A DNA stretch of 64,000 nt from contig NC_031479.1 in assembly GCF_000006565.2 (NCBI RefSeq), positions 806,001-870,000 of the forward strand. The letters run 5' to 3'. Positions 1 to 11,543 of the stretch are shown piece by piece (position 1 is the first letter of the stretch; every line of letters begins with the position of its first letter). Source of the stretch: Toxoplasma gondii ME49. Lineage: Eukaryota > Apicomplexa > Conoidasida > Eucoccidiorida > Sarcocystidae. Under the pieces are notes generated by a model, which did no database searches, had not been told where the DNA came from, and saw nothing but the letters and a program-made list of their open reading frames with translations. The position numbers and the translations under genes are program-made.

Positions 1-400
1 TCACCTTCCAAATATGTTGCATATCAACGTGGGAGCATGCAAACTCGTCTCCAACACACCGTTCGATCTTTGTCTCGCCTTTCTCCAATTGCACTTACCT
101 CACCGTTTCTACGTCATTCTCTGATTCAGTCAGTCGATGCATATCCCCCCTTTCCTGCCTTGTTTCAACAACCGCGTCCATGTCGAAGATTTCAACTTCA
201 ATGTCTCTTTCTCGCCCTCCCCTATCCGTGGTGTCTTTTCTCTGTGTTCACTGCATGCGGCAGGTGACTGTCTCTTCAGCTACGCTCGGCAGGACGCCTC
301 GTCTCTTCCTCTCCTTTCGACAACCCAGAAGAGCGGAGGTGCCTCATCGACCCGCGAAAGTCTCCCCTAAAGGCGCAACAGTTGCCTCTCCAGACCCAAA
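1..400. other. Leader/promoter region of the RRP15 gene
   Basis: No supported coding sequence. Overlapping short ORFs here are not backed by splice sites or by any family match. A GCATGC element lies near position 35. The stretch probably holds the 5' UTR and promoter of the gene that starts at 401. Confidence 0.5.
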
Positions 401-3400
401 ATGGAGCCGAAAAGGAAAACGCCTTTGCCGTCCTCCTCGAAGGGAGACCGAGAGGCAGAGTGTCGCGACGACGTGGAATGCGACAGCGGATCAGAGACGG
501 GTGCGCTGTCTCCTGACGCTTCTTTCTTATCATTCTTTGAGAAGCGGAAGCGACGGAAATGCGGATCTGGCGATGGCGCAGAAGTGGGGACAGACAGTGA
601 ATCCTACCAAGCTGCAGAGGCTTCAGCTTCCGACGCAGAAACGACCAGAAAAAAGGCTGCAAAACGGAGAGAACCGCAAGCTGCTTCCAAAGAGACAAGC
701 GACTTGTCTAAAGGTGAAGTGGAACTCCATCTTATCAGTGGCTTCGTTAAAACAGTAACGATGGCATTTGCACAGTTCAGTCTTGCGTTGTTGACGCCAG
801 TTAACAAATTCGACGTTCGCGTTTTCTTTTCTGTTTACATCAAGCTCAGTACGCATGTCTCCCGAACAACTGGCACATGCGGAAGCGTGTTGATAGGGTT
901 GTTCCGCGCATCCGTTGCATGCAGATATTTATCAATCCGTAAGCGTGCGCCTCCGGCCCTCTCGAAATGCTCGTATTCAGAGATCAGGTTTTCGAAAAAC
1001 ACTCCAGATAAACGGCGTGGGTCCGTCCTCGCAACTTCGTACCGATTTACCGCTCAGACAAATGCATTCATACGGATCCAGGAATGTGTACACCATATTG
1101 TAGCATGCATGTATACACACGCACACATATGTACATGCGCATATATGTTGGGATGTTTGGATGGCCGTGCATGCAAACTCTGTATTTCGGCCCTTCACTC
1201 TCTGCTGTGTGGTTTCACAGCCTTCCAGGATATTATGAGTCGGTCTCTGCCCCAGCCGGCCAGTCCCAGTGAGAGCCGGCAACGCTCGAGTTCCAAGCAA
1301 CGAGCAAAGTCTGACGCGTGTAGCTCGGCCTCCGCAGCGTCGCCTGAGACCGTCCCGGTCCTTGCCGGAAGACCAGGAATCTTTGAGCAGCTGAAGAAAG
1401 AGAAGGAGGAGGAGCGATTGAGGCGCCGGCTGCTTGCGGTGCGTGCTTCAAGGCAAATTGCCCTAGTTCACTTTTGCACCCGAAACTGTGTCCCAGTCTT
1501 GATTCGCGAGATCGACTCGGCGCTGCTAGCTGTACACACACCAGAAACCCAGTGCTCTCGCCCGCCGAGCAAAGACTTGCCGACAGCAGATCAGGGGCAA
1601 ATGCGTTTTAAGCTCCACAACGAGAGTTCCTCTTTCCTTGAAGCTCTGTTGCGCACCCAACAGGGTCGCAAAACAGGTCGTTTCTTCCGATATGTGTGTA
1701 TTTCGAAGTTGGGATTGAACAAAGAACTGGTTTTCTTGCTTTTCCTGTCCCTCACCCAACTTAGGCACGCCGGAAGCAACGGGAGGCCTCTCACGTGAAA
1801 CCCTGTGCCGCGGACAGAGAGTTCGAGAAGTCGCTTCGGAAAATCGCGAGCAAAGGCGGTAGGAATGAAGCGGCCGATAGAAAGACTGGGGGACGAAGGG
1901 GGGTATGGTCCTGCATGCAGCATTCCGCAGAGTGTCGATGGATCTGTCTCACAGGGTCAGGGACTCACACGGCGAAGAAGAAAGTCTTAAGGGAAGCCGG
2001 GCTTCTTGTGCGAGCACCAGCTTTCTGAAACAAAGGAACAGTTCCCCCGTATTTATGCAGAGACGGCGGGAAGTGTATTTCTATTCAGGACTTTTCCAGA
2101 AAGGTCTACCTTCTCGAATATACGCTGACTGCCAGCGATACTGCGGAGACCCATCGGTACACGCGCGGAGTGTTGGAGTGTCTCTGCAGCGCCATCGTAC
2201 CGAAAAAGAGAGTTCTGGAAGAGTACTTCCCCGATGAGACTTGCCGTTGTTTTTCCTTTTCTCTGGTTCGTTTGCCACCAAAATCATTCTATTCAGATAT
2301 TTGTTAACGCTGAGAGTTTGTTGTTATTTACTTTCTGTCCCAGTGGTCCGCTTTTTCAACGTCTTGATGAAGTTCCGGCGAGAACAGGCCGAACGTGAAA
2401 GCGACGAGGCCCAGCTGAAACGTCAGAGGAAGCGCGATGCCTTCACTCGGAGACAGAAAGGCAGGAATATGAATCAAGGTACGGTTCGAACTTCACCTCT
2501 GAGAATTCACCCGAGGCCAACAGGTTGACCGCTGTTTTCATACAACATTCTACCCTAGCTGGAGATGCGCGTTCTCGAGTTGTGTCTTTCGCTCAGTGTT
2601 GCGGACGCGCGCGTACGGCCGATTTGTTTTTTGTTTCGGGAGGAAATCAGGCGCTGACAAGAGCTGCTGACAGAAGCCGAAGACAGTTCCTGAAAGCGAG
2701 CCGAGTCTAGGCTGCGTCGACGGGCGGGTCTCGGTCACCTTTCCTTTTTGCGCCGTGACTTTTCCGCTTCTGGAAGTGTCAATCCCGTGTCGTTATGTGG
2801 CACGTATGTCTCCTGGAAACACCACATTCGTCTCGCCTTTGCGAGTTTGCCCTCGCGTTTCATCTGGATCTAGGGGCGGTTCCGCGAGTCTAGACACACA
2901 AGTTGTGGAGCGATGTCTGGCAGTGTCTCTCAACGAGCCTTGTGTTTCTGGAACAGTCTTCTCCGCATTCATCCCCTGTCGCAAAGTGGAAGCGAGTTTT
3001 TGAAAGGTCCTCTCGAGGGTTCTGGAGTCCCTAGCAAATATAACACAGTGTCGATATGGGTAGGTTCGTGGATTCCTCCTGAGCCTGCTCTCCGAGCACG
3101 CAGGTGCGCATGTTTAACTACTGGCGAGACACCCTTTCTTCACTAGCCTACGGACCATTCGCACTCAAATAGCACCGATTTAGACAGTGGCAATTACAGT
3201 ACAAAATTTAGCTTTGATCTCTGTGCGTTGAGCGCAAGTTCTTCGACTTCATAGTTCGGGACCCCGACGTGTGCCCTCAGCTACCTCCTGGCTCGCAGGT
3301 GTTTACTGGAAATCTATGGTTTACAATTTATCGCTATCGATCGGCGTTTCTTGAAGAGGCGCTTTGGAACAACAAGGCTTGTACCCGGAGTCTTGTTACT

Positions 3401-3698
3401 TTCTGCACAGTTGTCGATCATGTATGTTTGAGCGAGGCCTCTGGCCGCAGCGATGGAGGCCGAGCAGCCTACTGGGGTGCTGGTGTACTGGAGAAACAAC
3501 AACCGTGGTTATCTGCATCGATTGCACTACATACCTCATGCTATACTATTGCATGTTTCCGTTTCGAAGTGTCTGTTGATCGTTCCTGCGACAGCGGCAA
3601 ATGACCCGTCAAACTCGATTGTCACGGTTTTTTGCTTTTGTGCAGGCGATACAAGGAAGACGCAGAATTTCATGAAGATGCTCAAGTCGGAGGAGTAA
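401..3698 (+). CDS. RRP15: RRP15-like ribosomal RNA processing protein (5 exons, 270 aa)
   Basis: Model: exons 401-713, 1221-1438, 1765-1858, 2344-2478 and 3646-3698, all GT-AG, with phase closing at each junction and a TAA stop. The central and C-terminal part matches the Rrp15p family, whose members act in the nucleolus in pre-60S maturation and 27S/5.8S rRNA processing. Visible family blocks are a Lys/Arg/Glu helix (EQLKKEKEEERLRRR), then a VKP turn, a DREFEKSLRKIASKG block and VVRFFNVL, equal to the DRETER..LQRIATRGVVQLFN block of human and yeast proteins. The first ~120 residues are Ser/Lys-rich and acidic, as expected for a nucleolar protein. The 270-aa length is typical. The start has an AAAATGG context. 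Introns are 507, 326, 485 and 1167 bp. The short last exon (17 codons) is the least certain part, though its KTQNFMKML resembles the family's C-terminal helix. Confidence 0.83.
1146..1160 (+). repeat. Short repeated element, copy 1 (TGTTGGGATGTTTGG)
   Basis: A 15-base string is repeated exactly at 5553-5567. In both copies a GCATGC follows within about 10-15 bases. This copy lies in the first intron of the RRP15 gene. Confidence 0.45.
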
Positions 3699-6616
3699 AC
3701 GCCAGAAGGACACCCTGCGTGGACACACTAAACATTTTAATTTTTTATGGCGCATGTCGAGAGGCAGTCCCGCCTTTTGCTGGTGGAACTGAAAGATCTT
3801 CATTATATCAGTGTCCAGGCTCTGGCTAGCTCCTATGAGTGGAGTGGCACCGAACTCTGTCGAACGTTTTGCAGCGCAATGCTTTCCACTTGCTTCTTCC
3901 GCAAAAGTCAAAGCTGGCAACAGGGCTCGGTGGTTACTTCGGACTTTGACAGACTCGAAAACGGGGGGTGGGGGAGGCAAACGGTCTCTCTCATGTCGTG
4001 GTGGTTCCGTCTGTTGCGCGATTCGACTTGATTTGTAGACAGGGGACTTCCATGCGCAACAGATGAAATCCTTTCGTTATGACACATAAATTGGGCACGA
4101 TGCGAGGTGCAGACACGGTGTAACTGTTGTGGCTGCTTCGTGAGAAACATGATGTTCAGGTGACTAGCTCTAGACGACGTGTCATCATACGTTGCGCTAA
4201 CACACGAGAACTTGGATCCGGTAAACAAAGATATTCGAGACTCGAAGCAGAAGTCCAATTCGAAGTATAAACTCCCCATAGAATTGTTGCTTGTACAAAA
4301 CTAGGAATCCGAGTCAACGATGTGGAAAGGGGAGTCTAGCTTCAGTTATTTTCTGATTGGTCTTGCGTGCCTAGTGGCTTATGATTCTTGCCAGTGGGAG
4401 CAGATTTTCCTGGGTATCCAATCCAGTGCTCTGCCTTGGACACTGAAACGAACCCGTAGCTCAGGCCTGCATTATTTTACTCATTTAATTAGTATTAGAT
4501 TTCATATTTTGTACCAACCGATCTGCAGTCGTGATGTTTTCTGTTCAGCACCTACTCGGAAAAAATCCTAGCAGCACCTTCTCTGTGATGGTGGCCGCTT
4601 TAGTCGAGTTAAGTTTCGGACACTTCACGTGAAGAAAAGGCACGGGACGAAGTTTTCCCGGGAGACGTGAATTGAGAGATACTTTCTAGCAGTTTTTCGG
4701 GCTATTCTTGGGTAGAAATGGCGAGACGACCGACGGCCGCGCCGCCGAGGTGACTGTTCGTTGATGAGAATCTTTTGTCTCAACGGTTGCCAACGCATTT
4801 CTGCAAAACTGTGCCCAGGAGAACAGCTACGAAGGCCGATCCTTGCTTTCTAGTTTTTCCGCACTTCGTGTTAAGCCCATTAAACATCGTGGTATCCAGC
4901 GTGCGTTTGGGAATCCACTGCTCCTAAATGTAATGGTACACGCTGTAAGCAAAAAGCTCCATAATATAAAATTTTTGTTGCGGTTTGAGTTCCAGATTTT
5001 AGTAGAAAACAGCATAGACTTTTCCCAGCAACACTGCATGACAGAACGTAAAATTCCAGAGAACGGCGACAGATACACATTGCTTTTACGCAGACACGCC
5101 TCAAGCGTGTCAAAGAGTTTAGCAGTGCGGCATCACTCCAGTGGCTCTTCACCGGCAATCAACCCTGCACCCGTTGGTGGCTTGTCTACATACAGTCGCC
5201 TTCAAGAAAACGCGATGGGTGCAGGGACTGTTGCTTGAAGATTGCCTTTTCTTCTGCTACGTCCGTTTCAAAGAGTGCAACGAAAGGCTGTCTTTCACGT
5301 GCAAGAGTTTTCCTTTCCTGGTAACGAGCCGTTTGTCGAAATCGAATAGCACGGAAAGTCTGAAAGTGCTAGGGGTATCGAGAGTTTCACGGTGAAAACG
5401 TACACTGTGCTCGCGCGACAATTCCAGCACTGTATCAGTTCATCGTGTTTTTGATTTCGCAAGTCACTATTCAGGCCAAATGTTCATGATAAGTTCGTTA
5501 AGGAAAGACAGAGGCCCGGTAGAGAAACACATTAAGTGGATGCTGTTCTGCTTGTTGGGATGTTTGGGGCGGGCATGCGTTAAGTTTAAGAGGTTGTCTC
5601 CCCGAGAAAAGAAATGGGGTCTCTGCCTCCAAGTAAAGCGTGCACTCGGTTTAGTAGTTGAAGTCTGTGGCTGTGATCAGAAAGGAACATTCATGTTGGC
5701 ATTCACGGAGCAACTCGAGTGCCTGTCCTGCCCTGTTGAAAAGCACTATTCACTGCTCTGTAACTTGTGAAAAAAGTGGAGCACACTGCCTCTTCTAACC
5801 CCTCATTCTACACGGTGGTTCAGGTTGAAGAGGAATTGTGCTTCTCAGTTTCAAAAGGGAAATGTTTCCGCTAAAAGTGTGGCCTTCTGCAACTTGTTGT
5901 GTTGTCGCATGCATGCTGTGTGGCAGCGCCGACTTCTCGCGGGAAAAGTCTGCATACCGTCGCGTTTTGGCAAGACTCGAAAGCGAGACTTCCGGTCTCC
6001 GTGTTCTGCGTTTCTACCTGTGAAGGGGAGAGAAAAAACGAACGACGGTGGCGTCTTCTCCTTGTCGTGATGGCCGAACCTGCGCGGAAATCCTCTCTTG
6101 CTGCTTCCCGTTTCCCTCTCGTGACTAGTCGATTTTTCTGGGGCTTTGGCCCCGTTGAATCACGGGCCCGTGTCCACTGTCTTGCCTTCTGTGCGCCTCT
6201 TTATGCGCCTCTGTATCGTCGCCTGTCGCTCGTTTCCCTCGTTTTGTGATCCACTGGTAGTCGCTTCTCCACTGACTTCAGACACAGCGGCTTCTACGGG
6301 GCTCTCGGTTGCTCAGAGTCTCGACGCAGTGAACCTGCGATCCCAGGTTCTGCTCGCTTCAGCCTATGCGAGTTCGTATTTATCTCCTTCTCCATTGCTA
6401 CCTTATGTAATCGTTTCTCACCGCACGTAGATGCCTTCTCAATTCACAAGAGTGTGGAGCCAAGAAATGCGCTCCAAGACAGGCAGAGATGCACATAAAC
6501 AAGCATATACAAATGTATGTGTACAAAACTGTATGCGTGGTTTCTAAAGCATCCGCGAGAGTTTCTCTCCAGGTGGATGCTTTTGAACGGGTTCTGCCCT
6601 GAATAAGAATTCCACG
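3699..6616. other. Intergenic region between RRP15 and the HPR-type gene
   Basis: About 2.9 kb without a supported gene. It should contain the RRP15 3' UTR and the promoter and 5' UTR of the next gene. The part from 5.8 to 6.4 kb is pyrimidine-rich and has an ORF starting at 6071 with an Arg-rich N terminus, but no splice path connects it in frame to the downstream exons. A GCATGCATGC run lies near 5908. Confidence 0.5.
5553..5567 (+). repeat. Short repeated element, copy 2 (TGTTGGGATGTTTGG)
   Basis: Exact 15-base match to 1146-1160, again followed shortly by GCATGC. It may be the core of a dispersed non-coding element. Confidence 0.45.
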
Positions 6617-9600
6617 ATGGTGTTTCTTTCATGCTTGCGTTTGGGTGGGGGTCCTGGACGAGCGCTCTGTACACCGACTTTCCATGGTCTTTCTGACGGG
6701 CCTTACCGTCGTCTCAAATTTTCTCTCAAACCTATCCGTCACGACTACCGAGTGAGTTTTGACAAAATCTTTCTATTCTATCACCTCAATGCCGTTAAAG
6801 TCTATACACTCGAAAAATACTTCTTCCTAGTCTTATTTTCAGCATTCCAGGACCGTCTTTAGGGTGTCTCTACGCGTGCAGACATACACACGTCCACTTG
6901 TTAGTGGAATTTGGCCACCGGAGCATGTCGACTGTATGAACTAGTGATTCTTCATAAATGCCAGCAGTAAAAGCTCTTTCGACTTCCATGGACGTACTGG
7001 GTGCCGTGAGTTTCTAGGGTTTCGGGATATACAGGGGGACATCTGAAGAACGGGTTTCGAGCACAAGCGTGTCACAGCATGTCAGTCCAGATCGTAAACT
7101 GGCTCCGACTTGTTTATTTTATTTGTACTTTTTCTGTGCATATTCAGTATGTGGTGCTGTGACTGCGACTCGCCCAGCTATCTCTTCAGGAGCGCAGTCG
7201 ATTTCTGTGTCTTCACTTTCCTGTGACTCTTTTTCTGTGCTTGCAGGATGTCCTGGTGTCTGCGGACCTCCGGAAGCTGGCAGAGACAGCCCAGGAATTG
7301 TTGCGAGGGAAGGAGACGAAACGACGAGCTTTTTGGGAGATCTTCAGCAAACGAGTGAAAGCTTCTGCTCACATGCTTTCACCCTCTTTGATGGCTCTCA
7401 TCGCCAAAAGCTTCGACGTCCATGACAGAGACACGGGTGCGTTCACTTCTCACTCGAGTTCGCACCTTTTTCGGTGCTAGAAGACACAACAGTCAAAACT
7501 GGCGTTGCCCGTTAGTGTTTATGTCACTCCTATTCGCGATTATGCGCCCACCCGAATGTTGGTTCGCACACGTGTACATATAAACTTCTACGTATGCAAA
7601 AGCATGCGAATATATATATATATATAAGTGTGTAATGAATAATTTCACTCAGAGCGCAAAGAAAAAAAACAAGAAATGTATAGAGCCAGAGCTACACTGG
7701 GTGTTCCGGAATTCCGTTCACTCTGCTTAGGCACCGTTTTAAGAAGAACTGAGCAAACGCAGGTAGCTCAACGCCAGTCGTTGCATGCGTCGGTTGGAAA
7801 TAAAACAACAGACGCATTAGCATAATTGAGCATTTTTCACGACGTTTGAGAATGTCCCCCCACCTTTCTGTGGAGCATGTGCTTTAAGGAACGTCGAAGC
7901 TAGTATTTTCTTGCGAACCTGAAGGCCGCTATTATCTGTATGGAATATGGGTCTTTGAAATATACCCCGAGAGACCTGTCGCCTCCCATGCCTTTGTGAC
8001 AACTGTAGCTCTTTTCTCTGCGGGATCCACGCCTTTTACAGGCATCTACGTCGCTCTTGCCACTGTCCTACCGGAGGCAGTGAAGCGCGCAGACGGCCGG
8101 TCTCTCCTCACTCTGTCGGACGTCTTTTCTCGACGTCTGAAACGCGACAGCAATCCCCATCTCTTCTCGACCCTCGCACGCCAGCTTCCGAATGCGCTGT
8201 ACCAGCTCACGGGTATGCTTCGCGAGAGAAACGAATGTAAATCAGATTATTATCGTTGGCAACGCGGTGAAGGAGAGGGAGAAGATCGGGGCGTGTCGTC
8301 GCGCTATTACTCGAGGTGGTGCATGGAAATAATCAAGAGCAGAAAAACGAAGTTGCTGACCTCCTTGAGATGAGTTGCGATCTGTCTCGCTGCTGGACTG
8401 GAGGGCGGGGAAACAGTGTAGAATGACTCGGTGAAGCGCGATTTCCCAGTTACACACTCATTAGTAAGCGTGCTATCTTTAACTAGACGGAAAGGCGCAC
8501 TATGTAAGATCTTAACCCTCTACAATCTTATATCTCTTTTTGCTAGGGAGGACCTTTGTCGCTCATCTGCGGGGAGTAGAAACGCGTTTTCTTCTGTCGA
8601 GTCCCCCCTCTTTGGTTTTCTTCGCTCAAGGGTTTACTAAACAGCTCAGGACAGTCGTGGTAGTGTGGCCGACAGCTCATCGACTGTGTTTTCCCCTCCC
8701 TGCGCGTACGCATCAATCAGGCAAGGATGTTCTCCGTATCCTAAGCTCGCTAGATGCTGCCGGTCTCGCCGACATGCTGGCATGCAGACAGGTCGCACGG
8801 AAACTCCTCGCAGAGCTCGACGAGCTCGACAGCGTAGGTCAGTGGCTCTCGAAAATGAAAGAACTCATGAATCATACCCCGTTTTGATGTAGCGTTATCT
8901 AAAGAATTATTCGGTGTGCCCCGTTCTAACATAGAGTTTTTTTCGGGCGGTCGCATGCACGTTTCGTGCCTGCTTTCATCTGAGGGTCTGTCTGAGTCGA
9001 TTGTTGCGGTCCGAGAAGCGGACACTGGAGGCCGCTTTCGTCTGACTTCGCCCCTTTGCAACCAAAACTGGACATAAAAAAGCGGAGTACACAAGGGAAG
9101 TGAATGCGATATTTTTATCCGCTCTACAATGACGAGAAAGTGTGAAGGAATGTCTTCCTCTCTTATTGCAGACCTCGCGGACGCCTCTGCTGTCTTCGCA
9201 AGTCAGGGCTACAGGAATCCGGAGTTGTACTCAGCTCTTGCTCGGCGAGCTGTCGATGTCAAAGACTCCTTCGATGTACGTTCACCCGCTTTTGAGTGCT
9301 CTCTGAGGCTACCGAATTCGTGAATATCTTACGGAGTGAACCACTCTCAGACACTTGCCGACAAAATATGGTGTCCAGCTAGGTGTCCGGGCCAGCATTT
9401 CCTCCTTGATCACCTGCGATTATTCTTCGAACGCCAGAGCTGCAGTCAGGTGAGCAATGATCATTTTCGCAAAGGCAGGCCAGCACGCCTGCGTTTGAGC
9501 GTACTTGCACAAACTCAAAGTTTGGGGGTTCGTGTTTCTGCCCTGTGACAGGCCCCCACAGTGTTTCGGCTTTTGAGCGGCTTCAGCCAGAATGCTGTAG

Positions 9601-10398
9601 CATGCGACGAACTTCTCGAATCTTTTTCGACTCTGCTGGTGTCATCGAAAGACCAATTCACCCAGTAAGAAAATATACATAATCCCGGTTTTATATATAT
9701 ATATATATATGCTTGCCTCAATAGATATGAATACCGGCTTGTCAAGGAATTCGCTTTGCCTTCTAAAAGACGAATGCTATATTATACCACTTGTCGTCGT
9801 TTCGGGTCCATGGCGAACTTAACGTGTTGGCGGGAAGGGAAATCTTCTTCCCCGCTAGCTGTATGCATGAAACACAGACGAGAGCTTCCGTCTGACTGAC
9901 AAACAAAACTGCAACACGTAACTAGTTACTGAGACTTTACATGAAAAGCATGCTTGCTTCCTTGCCTCTAGACCTGCTCCGATACACCATCTGAAAACTC
10001 CTGTATCGTTCGGCACTGCCTAGCAGTGTGTAGTCTTTGGTGGCGTTGTTTCCCGAGCGGCAACATTTGGAATGGGTCCTCTTTTACGTTTTGCCGCAGA
10101 GATGTCTCCAGTGCTCAAATTAACACAGTCCGTGGGGCTTTTTCTGGGAGCCATTCTAAAGCGTGTGCAGTCGTTTGGTATTTTCTGTCCATGTTGCAGA
10201 CGGCGAGAGAGCGATGACGGTTCTCCTCTCTTTGGTGTTCCTGTTCTCTCTTACATTGTGGCATCATGCTTTTTCGCTGGAGTTTCAAATTTTCGGTGCA
10301 TTTCTTTCAGGCACGAGCGCCATGTTGTTAAGCAGTTGGTCGCAGACGCAGACGCGCCACTGAAGACTCTTCGAGAGTCCTACAGAGATGAAACCTGA
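6617..10398 (+). CDS. Probable mitochondrial HPR/RAP-family helical-repeat protein (9 exons, 349 aa)
   Basis: Model: exons 6617-6751, 7247-7436, 8042-8212, 8721-8837, 9172-9275, 9396-9449, 9552-9664, 10100-10177 and 10311-10398, with phases closing throughout and a TGA stop. The first 45 residues are rich in Arg, Leu, Gly and Pro without acidic residues until HDYR, which looks like a mitochondrial presequence. The remainder is a chain of short paired helices with repeating patterns such as LRKLAETAQELL..FWEIFSKRV, LLTLSDVFSRRL..LFSTLARQL, VLRILSSLDAAGLAD and LADASAVFASQGYRNPELYSALARR. This spacing resembles the heptatricopeptide (HPR) arrays of apicomplexan RAP and FASTK-like organelle RNA-binding proteins. 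I see no clear C-terminal RAP domain, so it may be a RAP-less member or a mitoribosome-associated subunit. The family call rests on pattern, not on a search. Exon 8 (10100-10177) is the least family-like segment. Confidence 0.66.
7610..7626. repeat. (AT)n microsatellite
   Basis: Perfect alternating A/T run of about 17 bases in an intron of the HPR-type gene. Confidence 0.9.
9692..9710. repeat. (TA)n microsatellite
   Basis: Perfect alternating T/A run of about 19 bases just after the donor of the exon ending at 9664. Confidence 0.9.
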
Positions 10399-11543
10399 AG
10401 CGGGCGATGCAACGATGCCGCTGCTGTTGAGAGAGAATCCTCTGAACCTCGGAATTGTTCACAGCAGCTTTAATGATGGAGAGGAATCTGACGGCAGTGA
10501 TCAGCATATCTGGCGGCGAGGCGTACGTGCCTTTGGTATTTTCCGGATGACGCGTGACTATTGTAAAGGGAAGAGGATTTTGTTGGGAATTTCTGAATTT
10601 GGAGGCTGTTTGATATTTCTGAGTTTTATGCTTTGGTATGTTCATGTGCGTGAAGAACTACGGCTTACCATCTTTGTAGCTATGTGCCTGCCGTATGCTT
10701 TGAGTCTCGTGGTTCGACATCCCAGAAGCTCTCCAACAAGAAGAGATAAACAGAAGCCAAATCACCTCAGTGGTTACAGGCGCATGCGTGGACACTCTGC
10801 GCATTTGAAATCACCGGGCGCTCTTTGATAGTCGTCTCTGGAAATAGACCTGGCTTTGCGACCAGAAATCGTGTTTTGTAAGCTCACTGAGTTTGAGAAA
10901 GCTGTGCTTCGATGAGTGTTGAAGGACAGCGCGATTTCCGCAAATAGAGAGGTGGACACATCAGTCGGGCACAAAAAGGAACACACGAGGTCACTTAGGT
11001 CGACTCTCACATCACGAGTCTTCTTCATGTTTGGAAATAGTTTCTTCTTTTCCTCGCCACTCAAAAAAACTCGTCAAGGTTGCCGAACATTCTCTCTTTC
11101 CATGTCGGTTTACGTCCGTGGTTGCGGAGCTCAATGGCGTTTTGCGAACGCACTTTGAAGGGAAATCTAACGACCTCTGTCCCCCCTGCTTAAGGCAGAG
11201 GAAGGCGATTTCAGTATCGCATGGGATTGAGGTTATCCCACGTCAGTGGCACAAAAGAATGGGCGCATAGTCACGTGCAGATATGTAAAGATTCAAGTAT
11301 GTGTGTGGTTATGCCGCACAACGATAACTAAGACGACCACTCACGAGGTAAAGATTCATGACAGCCCACAATGGCAGGTCCTCTTGTGCTTCACGCTCGA
11401 GAGCTTGAGCAGAGCGTGGTTGTTGAAATTCCAGCTCATTCTGCTCTAGTGAATTTATAGACGTGCTCAGCTTCACTGCACCCATCCGAGGATTCCTCGA
11501 AAGCCTGAAACAATCTTTTACAAGACACGTGTGCCTTGTGGTT
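10399..11543. other. Convergent intergenic region
   Basis: About 1.1 kb between the stops of two convergent genes (+ ending 10398, - ending 11544). It probably holds both 3' UTRs. An ORF at 10388-10828 is open on the + strand, but it overlaps the upstream stop and shows no family signal. I do not call it. Confidence 0.5.

Noticed and set aside
401..1798. A 465-codon ORF reading straight through from the RRP15 start
   Set aside because: It crosses a good donor at 714 and an acceptor at 1220. Only the spliced version gives the Rrp15 family blocks.
10388..10828. 146-codon + strand ORF
   Set aside because: It begins inside the terminal exon of the HPR-type gene in another frame, with no family signal.
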